A DNA stretch of 64,000 nt from Bartonella sp. WD16.2 (GTDB lineage Bacteria > Pseudomonadota > Alphaproteobacteria > Rhizobiales > Rhizobiaceae). Made by a program: the position numbers and the translations under genes. Location: assembly GCF_002022505.1 (NCBI RefSeq), contig NZ_CP019781.1, positions 62,001-126,000 on the forward strand. Reading direction: 5' to 3'. The notes under the pieces are model-generated. The model saw only the letters and a program-made list of their open reading frames with translations, ran no database searches and was not told the origin of the DNA. The first letter of the stretch is position 1. Each line of letters opens with the position of its first letter. This document shows positions 43,567 to 56,800 of the stretch, piece by piece.

Positions 43567-46500
43567 ATGGTTATGCGTCGTGTCTTAAAACATCATGTTT
43601 GTTTATGTGTCCTCTCAACGGCTATTGTGGCTGGGTTGGCTCTTATTACATCTCAAAAAGTATATGCTCAACTAAAGACGGAGAATTGTATGGGTTTGGT
43701 TCAGGATAGTCAGGTTTTAGCGAGGCATCATGATAAGAGGGAGGGGAAGATTGTGTGTGATAGTGGGATTAAGACAAGGACGCTGACTGGTGTGAGAACA
43801 ATAGATATGAGTGACCCTAATGAGGGTGATGATGAGGCTATAAAGATAATAGGGCCGAATACAGATATTACGATAGGAGATGATCCGCTGACGGTTACAG
43901 ATAGTAAGAGTAGTGATAAATCGGCGATTAGAGTGGAACAGGGGGCGAGGCTGACGTTGAAGGAGAAGGTTAGTATTACAAATGTGAAAAAGGTGATGGA
44001 GGTTGATGGTTCAGGGTCTGTGATTACGGTAAATGGGGGGACATTTGGGTTGAAGAATGCGATTGAGGCAGGGAAGGATGGGGGGAGGGTTATGATTGAG
44101 GTGAAGAAGGGGGGAAAGGTCGTTTTTGATAAGAGAGGGCAGAGTAATGGGGGTGATCTGACTATTAGCGGGGGGGAGGGAGCTATGACTACGGTAACGG
44201 GGATAGAGGTGAGTGAAACAGGGGGAGAGGTGGAGGTGAGGAAGGGAACGACACTTGATTTTACAGGGGTGACAGAAGCGATAAAGATTAAGAGTAGTGC
44301 AGAAGCTACTGTAAGTGGAGGGGGTACTATAAATGTTACGGGAAGTGGGGGTGGGAGTACGGTGGTGAAGATGGAGGGCTCGGGGAAGGCTGATGTGATG
44401 AATCTGACTATTAATGGGAGTAGGGGAGCGACAGTAACAGGGGCTGAGGTATCAAGTGGGACGTTGATGATGAATATGGTGAAGTTGATGCAGGTCACAA
44501 CAGGGGCAAAGGTAACAGGGAGTGGGACGCTGAAGGTGCTTGAGGGGACGATTACGGGAAAGGATGGAGCAGATACGGGGGTATCTGCGGGCGGGGAAAA
44601 GGTGACGTTGAATACGGTGGAGATTTCACAGTTCATGACGGGGGTGGAGGCGACAAAGGGGCAGTTGGTGATAAATGGTACGTCGACGATTACAGTTACA
44701 GATGGTGGGACGGGGCTTAATATAACGGGAGGGAGTGCTACTATGATGGGGGGAGAGATTACGGGAACTGGGGGAGCTAGGAGTAGGAGTACGGGGGTAT
44801 ATGCGGGCGGGGAAAAGGTGACGTTGAATACGGTGAATGTTTCAGGGGTGCAAACAGGGGTGGAGGTGACAAATGGAAAGTTGGTGATAAATGGTACGTC
44901 GACGATTACGGTTGAGGGGATGTATGCGTATGGGGTGAAGGTGTCGGGAAGTGCGAGCTGATTTGACAAGGGTGGGGATTACGGTTACGGGGATGTATGG
45001 GACGGGGCTTAATATAACAGGAGGGAGTGCTACTATGACGGGGGGATCAATTACGGGAAGTGGGGGAGCTGTGAGTACGGGTACGGGGGTGAAGATGGAG
45101 AGCTCGGAGACAGTCACGTTGACCAGTGTGAATATTTCAAATTTCAAAACAGGGGTGGAGGTGACAAAGGGGACGCTGAAGGTGACAGAAGGGTCGATTG
45201 GGGGGAAGACGTGGGGGGTGAAGGTGTCGGAAAGTGCGACGGCTGATTTGACAAGGGTGGGGATTACGGTTACGGGGATGTATGGGACGGGGCTTAATAT
45301 AACAGGAGGGAGTGCTACTATGACGGGGGGATCAATTACGGGAAGTGGGGGAGCTGTGAGTACGGGTACGGGGGTGAAGATGGATAGCTCGGGGACAGTC
45401 ACGTTGAATACGGTGAATGTTTCAAATTTCAAAACAGGGGTGCAGGTGACAAAGGGGACGCTGAAGGTAACAGAAGGGTCGATTGGGGGGAAGACGTGGG
45501 GGGTGAAGGTGGATGGGAGTGGGAGGTTGGAGATGAATGGGGGGACGATTGAGGGAGAGAATGGGACGGGGGTGTGGATGGAGGGGGGTGGGACGGCTAA
45601 ATTGACAGGGGTGACGGTTACGGGAGGGAGTCGGGGGGTGTGGGTGCAGGGGAATGGGAGGTTGGAGATGACAGAAGGGTCGATTGAGTTTACGGGGGCG
45701 CATGGGGTGTATGTGAGGGATAATGCGACGGCTAAATTGACAGAGGTGAAGATTACGGGAAGTGGAACGGGGGTATATGCGGGGACTGCAAAGACAGTGA
45801 CATTGAATATGGTAGATATTTCACAGGTACAAATGGGGGTGAATGCAGCGGCAGGGCAGTTGGTGATGAATATGGGGACGATTACGGTTACAAATGGGGG
45901 ACGGGGGTGAAGGTGTCGGGGACGGCGACAAGTGCTGAGTTGAAGGGGACGCAGATTAAGGGAAATGGGGGTGGTACGGGGATAACTGCGGCGGGGAAAA
46001 AGGTGACGATGACCAATGTGGATATTTCAAAGGTACAATTGGGGGTAGAGGTGAAGGCAGGGGATCTGACGATCACAGGGGGGTCGATAAAAGGGGTGAA
46101 GTGGGGGATAAATATGGAGGGGGGTAAGAAATTGGTGATAAAGGAGGGGACGACAATTAGTTTTACGGATGGATATGGGGTGAAGATACAAAATAATGTG
46201 ACGGCTGAGTTGATGGGGACGGTGATTACGGGAAATGGGGGTGGTACGGGGGTAACTGCGGAGGGGACGGGAAATGTGACGATGACTAGTGTGAATATTT
46301 CACAGGTACAAGTGGGGGTAAAGGTGACAGGGAATGGGGCGTTGACGATAATAGGAGGGTGGATAAGAGAGGTGCAAACGGGGATAGATATGGAAAAGGG
46401 GACGTTGGTGGTGAAGGATGGGACGAGGATTGAGTTTACGGGGACACATGGGGTGAAGGTGGGAACAGCGGTGACAAGTGCTACTTTGACAGGGGTGATG

Positions 46501-49500
46501 ATTAGGGGAGATGGAAAGGGTATGGGGGTGTGGATGGAGGGGACGGGAAATGTGACGTTGACCAGTGTGGATATTTCAAAGGTACAATTGGGGGTAGAGG
46601 TGAAGAAGGGGACGGGAACAATGACGATCACAGGAGGGTCGATGACAGATGTGCAAATGGGGATAGATATGGCGGGAAGTGGGACGTTGACGGTGGAGGA
46701 TGGGACGAGGATTGAGTTTAAGGGGACGCATGGGGTGAAGGTGGGAGGATCGGTGACGAGTGCTACTTTGACAGGGGTGACGATTAGGGGAACTGGGGGA
46801 GATGGCACGGGTACGGGGGTACATGCAGAGGGAGGGAAGGTGACGGTGACAGGGGGGTGGATAAGAGAGGTGCAAACGGGGATAGATATGGCGGGGAAGG
46901 GGACGTTGACGGTGAGTGGGACAGAGATTCAGTTTAAGAATGGGCACGGGGTGAGAGTGGGAGAGAAGGTGACGAGTGCTACTTTGACAAATGTACAAAT
47001 TAAGGGAACTGATGGAAAGGGTATGGGGGTACATGCAGAGGGAGGGAATCTGACGGTGAAGGGAGGGTCGATAACAAATGTGCTAACGGGGATAGATATG
47101 GCGGGAAGTGGGACGTTAAAGGTGGAGGATGGGACGAGGATTAGTTTTAAAGGGACACATGGGATAGGCGTGTGGGGGGATGTGACGGTTAGTTTGACAG
47201 GGACGAAGATTATGGGAGAGGGAAATGGAAGTGATGGGTCAAGTACGGGGATTGGGGTGATAATGGCGGGGAAAACGATGACGATGGATAAGGTGGATAT
47301 TTCGGGGGTAGCAATGGGGGTATATGCGGGAAGTGGGACATTAGAGATAAAGGAGGGGACGATTAGTTTTGCGAAAACTTATGGGGTGAAGGTGGGCGGA
47401 TCGGTGACAAGTACTGAGTTAACAAGGGTGACGATTGTGGGAGAAGGAAAGGGTACGGGGGTGTATGCGGGGGGCAAAACGATGATGATCACAGGGGGGT
47501 CGATAACAAATGTACAAATGGGGGTAAGGGTGATGGCAGGGGAGTTGGAGATAAAGGATGGGACGGTGATTACGGTTACGGAGAATGGGTATGGGGTGGG
47601 TGTGTGGGGAGGAACAGCGACGGCTGAGTTGACAGAGGTAACGATTAAGGGAGAGGGAAAGGATAAGGGGATTGGGGTGATAATGGCGGGGAGCTCGGGG
47701 ACAATGAAGGATGTACGTATTTCAGGGGTTGGTATGGGGGTATATGTGATGAGGGGAGAGGTGATGATGGATAAGGTGGATATTTCAGGGGTGCAAACGG
47801 GGATAGAAGTGGAAAGTGGGACGTTAGAGGTGCTTGGGGAGAGTGGAAATTCGACAATTAATTTTACGGGGGACTATGGGGTGAAGGTGGGAGCATCGGT
47901 GACAAGTGCTGAGTTGACAAAGGTGACGATTAAGGGAGGTGATCAGGGAAAGGGTACGGGGATATATGCGGAGGGGAAAAAGGTGACGATGACGTTGGAT
48001 AAGGTGGGTATTTCAGGGGTCGTAATGGGGGTGAATATGTTAGAGGGTGAGATGTTAGAGATAAAGGGGAGCTCGACAATTAGTTTTAAGGCGGGGTATG
48101 GGGTGAGAGTGGGAGATAAAGTGAAGAGTGCTCGTTTGATGGGGACGCAGATTACGGGAGATGGAAGTGGGTACGGGGTGTGGGCGATGGGGAAAATGAT
48201 GACGATGGATAAGGTGAATATTTCAAATGTACAAATGGGGGTGGAGGTGAAGGCAGGGAATCTGACAATCACAGGAGGGTCGATAAAAGAGGTGCAAACG
48301 GGGATAGCTATGTTAGGGAATGGGATGCTCAAGGTGGAGGAGAAAACAGAGATTCAGTTTAGGAATGGGTATGGGGTGTATGTGGGAGAGAAGGTGCAGA
48401 GTGCTACTTTGATGGGGACGGTGATTACGGGAGGGAAAGCAGGGTACGGGGTATATGCGAAGGGTGGAAGGGTGATGGTTAGTGGGGGGTCAATAAAAGA
48501 GGTTGGAATGGGGATAAGGGTGTTGGCAGGAGATCTGACGGTGAGGGATGGGACGACAATTCATTTTATAGGGGATGGAGCTGGAGTATATGTGGAAGAG
48601 AAGGTAAAGAGTGCTACTTTGACAAAGGTGACGATTAGGGGAACTGGGGGAGATGGGAGTACTGGGGTAATAATGGAGAGCTCGGGGACGATGACCGATG
48701 TGGATATTTCAAATGTACAAATGGGGGTAACTGCAATGGGTGGAGCGGTGACGATCACAGGGGGATCGATAAAAGAGGTAGAGAAGGGGATCGTTATGAT
48801 AGGGGATGGGATGTTGATGGTGAAGGGTAAGACAGAGATTCAGTTTGAAAAGGGAGATGGGTATGGGGTGTATATGGAGGGATCGGTGAATGCTAGTTTG
48901 ATGGATGTAACGATTACGGGAGAAGAAAAGAAAGGTACGGGAGTATATGCAGAGGGGGGGAAGGTGTGGTTGGAGAATGTACATATTTCAGAGGTTGGAA
49001 CGGGGGTAGAGGTGATGAGGGGAGAGGCGTGGTTGAAAGAGACGCATTTGGGAAATGTTGCAAAAGGGATGAATATCGAAAACGGGGATGTGTACATGGA
49101 AAAAGGATCAATAGAGTTTGATGGAGAGCACGGCATTCATCTCAAGCAGGGGAATGTTGATTTAAGGGGTGTCAGCATGACTTATACGGGCAGTGATAAG
49201 ACTGCTAACTTCATCAATGTTGAAGGGGGAACAGTTTTGGCATTGGGTGTGACTATCAATGGAAATGACAAGGGGCAGGGCTTAAAGGTTACAAAGAGGG
49301 GAACAGTGGGGTTGAAAAATACAACCTTTGCTAATGTGAGAAGTGGTATGTCTATCACAGACGGATCTGTGCTTATGTTTGGTGGGGGTATTACTTTTAA
49401 GGGAGGGCACGGCATCAGTGTATCAGGGGGACAGGCCTTGTTAAATGGTTTCAGCATTATGGGATCTGATAATGGCACAAGCACGGGGGTTGGGATAAGT

Positions 49501-50637
49501 AACTTGGGAAAAGTAATGATGAAGGGAGTAGATATTTCAAAGGTTGGAATGGGGGTACGAGTAGTAAGCGGGTTGCTGATGATGGACAAAGGATCCATTA
49601 CTTTTAAAGGAGAGCACGGTATCAATCTTATTCTAGGGCAAGCCATGTTAAATGGTGTTAATATTATAGGACCTGGTGGTAATAAGGGTACGGGGGTAGA
49701 GATGAGTTATGGGCAGTTGTGGATGACTGGTACTACCTTGAGGAATGTCGCAAAAGGGATGACTATTACAGATGGATCTGTACGCATGGAGGGAGGATCG
49801 ATAGAATTTGAAGGAGAGCACGGCATCGATCTTATCCAGGGTCAGGTTGCTTTAATGGTGGTCAAAATGGCTTATCGAGGAAACAATCCTACGGCTGATT
49901 TCATCAAAATTACCGGAGAGGATACTACAAATGCTGTGAAGAGGATCTATCCTGAAAAGAGGGCTGTAGTCGTTGCAGCAAATCTAACAATCAACGGAAA
50001 TGGTCATGGGCAGGGCTTGCATGTAATAAGGGGTGGACGGGTTGTATTGATGAAGCCAACTTATACTGATGTTTACAATGGGATGACCATTAAAGAGGGT
50101 GCTGTACAGGTACTGGGTGGGGAGATGACTTTTAAAGGAGAGCATGCTGTCTATCTTAATCGGGGCCATGCTTTGTTAACTAATGTCGCTATGAAGTATA
50201 CAGGAGATAATGACAAGAGTACTTTCTTAAAGGTCGAGGCAAAAGGAAATGCTCTAAATACAGCAGATATTAGGGGGACGGGCATTAAAATCGAGGGAAA
50301 TGGTCATGTACAAGGGGTTCATGTGGAAAATGGGGGGCGGGTGATGTTAGAAAGTGCGGTCTTTTCTAATATCAAAAATGGGGTTACTGTGTTGAATGGT
50401 GAATTCTGGATGAAGAAGGGGGAAATTGAGTTTAAAGGAGAGCATGCTGTCAGTCTTTCAACGGGGAAGGTCGTGCTCAATGGCGTTATTATGAACTATG
50501 GGGGTGATAGAAGGGTAAAGAGGGGTGCTAACTCTACAAAATTCATCAAAGTCGAAGGAAAAGGTGCAAATCTTACCGCAGTCAAGGTGATGATCATTGG
50601 TAATGATAACGGACAGGCGGATGGTTTGATGGTGTAG
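43567..50637 (+). pseudogene. Array copy 3: secreted right-handed beta-helix protein, two frameshifts
   Basis: Same signal peptide, then an N-terminal region of the type shared with copies 4 and 5 (ENCMG ... KIVCDSG). The frame is lost at about 44954: GTGCGAGCTG here versus GTGCGACGGCTG in copy 2, a 2 bp deletion. It is lost again at 45896-45900, where five G stand in a sequence that reads correctly with six. The rest (1576 codons) is open to 50637. The 3' cassette is type a (49288-49967), as in copy 1. The 2 bp deletion is not in a homopolymer, so this copy is more likely a true pseudogene or a silent donor of sequence than a phase-variable gene. Confidence 0.85.
45896..45900 (+). repeat. 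G5 tract at the second frameshift of copy 3
   Basis: One more G gives TNGGTGVKVSGT, parallel to TNDGTGVKVG in copy 2. Confidence 0.6.
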
Positions 50638-50831
50638 TCTTTTTGTTTTAGGCTTTGTATTTTAGGGCATTTTTAGAGAGCCTTTTGTTAATGTTTTATG
50701 TTTTTTTGTAAGGGGGTTTAAGGGGGGGCGTTTAGGTTTGTGGTAAGCCGTTCAGGAATGATTTTGTTTTTATCTTTTTTATGAACAGTTTGTCTCTTTT
50801 AATCGGATTGGTTTAAAGAGGATGTAGGGTT
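50638..50831 (+). repeat. Array spacer S4
   Basis: 194 bp between copies 3 and 4, of the S1/S5 variant (TGTATTTTAGGGC, six T before ATGAACAG). It precedes the only intact copy. Confidence 0.9.
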
Positions 50832-53800
50832 ATGGTTATGCGTCGTGTCTTAAAACATCATGTTTGTTTATGTGTCCTCTCAACGGCTATTGTGGCTGGG
50901 TTGGCTCTTATTACATCTCAAAAAGTATATGCTCAACTAAAGACGGAGAATTGTATGGGTTGGGTTGAGGATATGGGTGGGTTGTTAGCGATGCATCATG
51001 ATAAGAGGGAGGGGAAGATTGTGTGTAACAGTCAAAGTGGGACAAGGGTGCTGCAGGGTGTGAGAGAAATAGATATGAGTAATCCTGATGATGGTGAGGA
51101 GGCTGTGAAGATAACGGGGTCGGGGGCGAATATTACGATAGTAGAGAAGCTGACGGTTACAGATAAGAGTAAGAGTAGTGATAAATCGGCGATTAGGGTG
51201 GAAGAGGGGGCGAGGCTGACGTTTGAGAAGGATGTTAGTATTACAAATGTGCAGAAGGTGATGGAGGTTGATGGTTCAGGGTCTGTGATTACGGTAAATG
51301 GGGGGACGTTTAGGTTGAAGAATGCGATTGGGGCAGGGAAGAATGGGGAGGGGAGGGTTATGATTGAGGTGAAGGATGAGGGGAGGATTGTTTTTGATAA
51401 GAGGGCGGTGGGGCGTAATGGGGGTGATCTGACTATTAGCGGGGGTATGGGAGCTATGACTACGGTAACGGGGATAGAGGTGAGTGGAACAGGGGGAGAG
51501 GTGGAGGTGAGGAAGGGAACGACAGTTAGTTTTACAGGGGTGACAGAAGCGATAAAGATTAAGAGTAGTGTAGAAGCTACTGTAAGTGGAGGGGGTACTA
51601 TAAATGTTACGGGAAGTGGGGGTGCTGGGAGTACGGTGGTGAAGATGGAGGGCTTAGGGAAGGCTGATGTGATGAATCTGACTATTGATGGGAGTGGTAC
51701 AGTAACGGGGGCTGAGGTCAGTAATGGGACGTTGATGATGAATATGGTGAAGTTGATGCAGGTCACAACAGGGGCAAAGGTAACAGGGAGTGGGACGCTG
51801 AAGGTGCTTGAGGGGACGATTACGGGAAAGGATGGAGCAGATACGGGGGTATATGCGGAGACTTCGGAGACAGTCACGTTGACCAGTGTGAAGATTTCAA
51901 ATTTCAAAACAGGGGTGGAGGCGAAGAATGGGCAGTTGGTGATAGAAGGGAAATCAACGGTTATTACGGTTACAAATGATGGGACGGGGCTTAATATAAC
52001 AGGAGGGAGTGCTACTATGATGGGGGGAGAGATTACGAGAACTGGGGGAGCTAGGAGTAGGAGTACGGGGGTAATGGTGGGGACTTCGGAGACGGTCACG
52101 TTGAATACGGTGAATGTTTCAGGGGTGCAAACAGGGGTGGAGGCGATAAATGGGCAGTTAGTGATAAATGGTACGTCGACGATTACGGTTGAGGGGATGT
52201 ATGCGTATGGGGTGAAGGTGTCGGGAAGTGCGACGGCTGATTTGACAAGGGTGGGGATTACGGTTACGGGGATGTATGGGACGGGGCTTAATATAACAGG
52301 AGGGAGTGCTACTATGACGGGGGGAGAGATTACGGGAACTGGGGGAGCTGAGAGTACGGGTACGGGGGTGAAGATGGATAGCTCGGGGACAGTCACGTTG
52401 AATACGGTGAATGTTTCAGGGGTGCAAACAGGGGTGGAGGCGATAAAGGGGACGCTGAAGGTGACAGAAGGGTCGATTGGGGGGAAGACCTATGGGGTGA
52501 AGGTGGATGGGAGTGGGAGGTTGGAGATGAATGGGGGGACGATTACGGGAGGGAGAAGTGGGACGGGGGTGTGGATGGAGGGGAGTGGGACGGCTAAATT
52601 GACAGGGGTGACGGTTACGGGAGGGAGTCAGGGGGTGTATGTGTCGGGGGGAAAGTTGGTGATGAATATGGGAGAGATTACGGGAGGGAGTTATGGGGTG
52701 CATGTGAGGGGGACGGCGACAAGTGCTGAGTTGACAAAGGTGAAGATTAAAGGAGGGGGTGGTACGGGGGTATATGCGGGGACTGCAAAGACAGTGACAT
52801 TGAATATGGTAGATATTTCACAGGTACAAATGGGGGTGAATGCAGCGGCAGGGCAGTTGGTGATGAATATGGGGACGGTTGAGTTTACGGGGAATGGGTA
52901 TGGGGTGAAGGTGGGGAATAATGCGACGGCTAAGTTGACAATGGTGACGATTAAAGGAAGTGGAAGTAGTCAGGGTACGGGTAAGGGGGTGTGGATGGAG
53001 GGGGGAAAGGTGACGATGAGCAGTGTGGATATTTCAAATGTACAGGGGGGGGTAGAGGTGAAGGCAGGGGATCTGACGATCACAGGGGGGTCGATAAAAG
53101 GGGTGAAGTGGGGGATAAATATGGAGGGGGGTGAGAAGTTGGTGGTGAAGGGGGGGACGACAATTAATTTTACGGGGGGGTATGGGGTGAAGATACAAAA
53201 TAATGTGACGGCTGAGTTGATGGGGACGGTGATTACGGGAAATGGGGGTGGTACGGGGGTAACTGCGATGGGGACGGGAAGTGTGACGATGAATATGGTG
53301 GAGATTTCAAAGGTACAAGTGGGGGTGAATGCGACTGGTGGAACGGTGACAATCACAGGAGGGTGGATAAGAGAGGTGGAGAAGGGGATAGATATGACAG
53401 GAACTGGAACGTTGACGGTGAGTGGGACAGAGATTCAGTTTAAGGAGAATGGGTATGGGGTGAAGGTGGGAACAGCGGTGACAAGTGCTACTTTGACAAA
53501 TGTGATGATTGAGGGAACTAATGGAAAAGGTATGGGGGTGTATGCGGAGGGGACGGGAAATGTGACGTTGACCAGTGTGGGTATTTCAAAGGTACAAGTG
53601 GGGGTAAAGGTGACAGGGAATGGGGATCTGACAGTGAAGGGAGGGGAGATAACAAATGTGCAAATGGGGATAGATATGTCAGGAAGTGGGACGTTAAAGG
53701 TGGAGGATGGGACGAGGATTGAGTTTAAGAATGGGCACGGGGTGAGAGTGGGAGAGAAGGTGACGAGTGCTACTTTGACAAATGTGACGATTAGGGGAAA

Positions 53801-56800
53801 TGATGGAAATGGCACGGGTACGGGGGTACATGCAGAGGGAGGGAATCTGACAGTGAAGGGAGGGTCGATAACAAATGTGCTAACGGGGATAGATATGGCG
53901 GGGAAGGGGACGTTGACGGTGGAGGATGGGACGAGGATTGAGTTTAAGGGGACGCATGGGGTGAAGGTGGGAGGATCGGTGACGAGTACTCAGTTGACAG
54001 GGGTGACGATTAGGGGAGATGATGGAAAAGGTACGGGGGTAGAAGTGAAGGCAGGGGATCTGACAATCACAGGGGGGGAGATAACAAATGTACAAATGGG
54101 GATAGATATGGCGGGGAAGGGGACGTTGACGGTGGAGGATGGGACGAGGATTGAGTTTAAGGGGACGCACGGGGTGAAGGTGGGGAAATCGGTGACAAGT
54201 GCTACTTTGACAAATGTGACGATTAGGGGAAATGATGGAAATGGCACGGGTACGGGGGTAGAAGTGAAGGCAGGGGATCTGACAGTGAAGGGAGGGTCGA
54301 TAACAAATGTGCTAACGGGGATAGATATGGCGGGGAAGGGGACGTTGACGGTGGAGGATGGGACGAGGATTGAGTTTAAGGGGACGCATGGGGTGGGTGT
54401 GTGGGGAGGAACAGCGACGGCTGAGTTGACAGAGGTAACGATTAAGGGAGAGGGAAGTAATGGGTCAAATACGGGGATTGGGGTGATAATGGCGGGGAGC
54501 TCGGGGACAATGAAGGATGTACGTATTTCAGGGGTTGGTATGGGGGTATATGTGATGAGGGGAGAGGTGATGATGGATAAGGTGGATATTTCAGGGGTGC
54601 AAACGGGGATAGAAGTGGAAAGTGGGAAGTTAGAGGTGCTTGGGGAGAGTGGAAATTCGACGATTAATTTTACGGGGGACTATGGGGTAAAGGTGGGAGC
54701 ATCGGTGAAGAGTGTTCGTTTGACGGATGTGAGGATTACGGGAGGTGATCAGGGAAAGGGTACGGGGATATATGCGGAGGGGAAAAAGGTGACGATGACG
54801 TTGGATAAGGTGGGTATTTCAGGGGTCGTAATGGGGGTGAATATGTTAGAGGGTGAGATGTTAGAGATAAAGGGGAGCTCGACAATTAGTTTTAAGGCGG
54901 GGTATGGGGTGAGAGTGGGCGGATCGGTGAAGAGTGCTCGTTTGATGGGGACGCAGATTACGGGAGATGGAAGTGGGTACGGGGTGTGGGCAAGTAGTTC
55001 GGAAAAGATGATGATGACGTTGGAGGATGTACGTATTTCGGGGGTTGAAACGGGAATAGATATGTCAGGAAGTGGGGTGCTCAAGGTGAGTGGAGAGAGT
55101 GGGAACTCGATGATTAGTTTTACGGGGGACTATGGGGTAAAGGTGGGAGGGTCAGTGACGAGTGCTACTTTGACAAATGTACAAATTAAGGGAGGGGGAG
55201 AGGGATACGGGGTGTGGGCGATGGGGAAAATGATGACGATGGATAAGGTGAATATTTCAAATGTACAAATGGGGGTGGAGGTGAAGGCAGGGAATCTGAC
55301 AATCACAGGAGGGTCGATAAAAGAGGTGCAAACGGGGATAGCTATGTTAGGGAATGGGATGCTCAAGGTGGAGGAGAAAACAGAGATTCAGTTTAGGAAT
55401 GGGTATGGGGTGTATGTGGGAGAGAAGGTGCAGAGTGCTACTTTGATGGGGACGGTGATTACGGGAGGGAAAGCAGGGTACGGGGTATATGCGAAGGGTG
55501 GAAGGGTGATGGTTAGTGGGGGGTCAATAAAAGAGGTTGGAATGGGGATAAGGGTGTTGGCAGGAGATCTGACGGTGAGGGATGGGACGACAATTCATTT
55601 TATAGGGGATGGAGCTGGAGTATATGTGGAAGAGAAGGTAAAGAGTGCTACTTTGACAAAGGTGACGATTAGGGGAACTGGGGGAGATGGGAGTACTGGG
55701 GTAATAATGGAGAGCTCGGGGACGATGACCGATGTGGATATTTCAAATGTACAAATGGGGGTAACTGCAATGGGTGGAGCGGTGACGATCACAGGGGGAT
55801 CGATAAAAGAGGTAGAGAAGGGGATCGTTATGATAGGGGATGGGATGTTGATGGTGAAGGGTAAGACAGAGATTCAGTTTGAAAAGGGAGATGGGTATGG
55901 GGTGTATATGGAGGGATCGGTGAATGCTAGTTTGATGGATGTAACGATTACGGGAGAAGAAAAGAAAGGTACGGGAGTATATGCAGAGGGGGGGAAGGTG
56001 TGGTTGGAGAATGTACATATTTCAGAGGTTGGAACGGGGGTAGAGGTGATGAGGGGAGAGGCGTGGTTGAAAGAGACGCATTTGGGAAATGTTGCAAAAG
56101 GGATGAATATCGAAAACGGGGATGTGTACATGGAAAAAGGATCAATAGAGTTTGATGGAGAGCACGGCATTCATCTCAAGCAGGGGAATGTTGATTTAAG
56201 GGGTGTCAGCATGACTTATACGGGCAGTGATAAGACTGCTAACTTCATCAATGTTGAAGGGGGAACAGTTTTGGCAGAAAATGTAACAATCACAGGAAAT
56301 GACAAGGGGCAGGGCTTAAAGGTCATAAAGGGGGGAGCAGTGTGGTTGAAAAATACAACCTTTACCAATGTCAAAAATGGTATGACTGTTGAGGGAAGGA
56401 GTACCATACGTATGGAAAAAGGAGGCATTACTTTTAAAGAAGGGCACGGCATTTATCTCAGTGGGGGACAGGCTTTGTTAAGTAGTTTCAATATTACAGG
56501 ACAAGGTCGTAAGAGTATAGGGATGGGGGTGAGTAACTCAGGAGAAGTAATGATGAGGGGGGTAGAGATTTCAAAGGTTGGAATGGGAATACGGATGACA
56601 AGTGGGAATCTGGTGATGAACCGGGGATCTATTGCTTTTAATGGAGACTACGGTATCAATCTTGTTCTAGGGCATGCCCTGTTAAATGAGCTCACCATTA
56701 CAGGATCTGGTATTAGTAACACTGGAACGGGGGTAGAAGTGGGGTATGGAGGAAAAGTAATAATGAAGGGGGTGAATGTTTCAGGGGTAGCAATGGGGGT

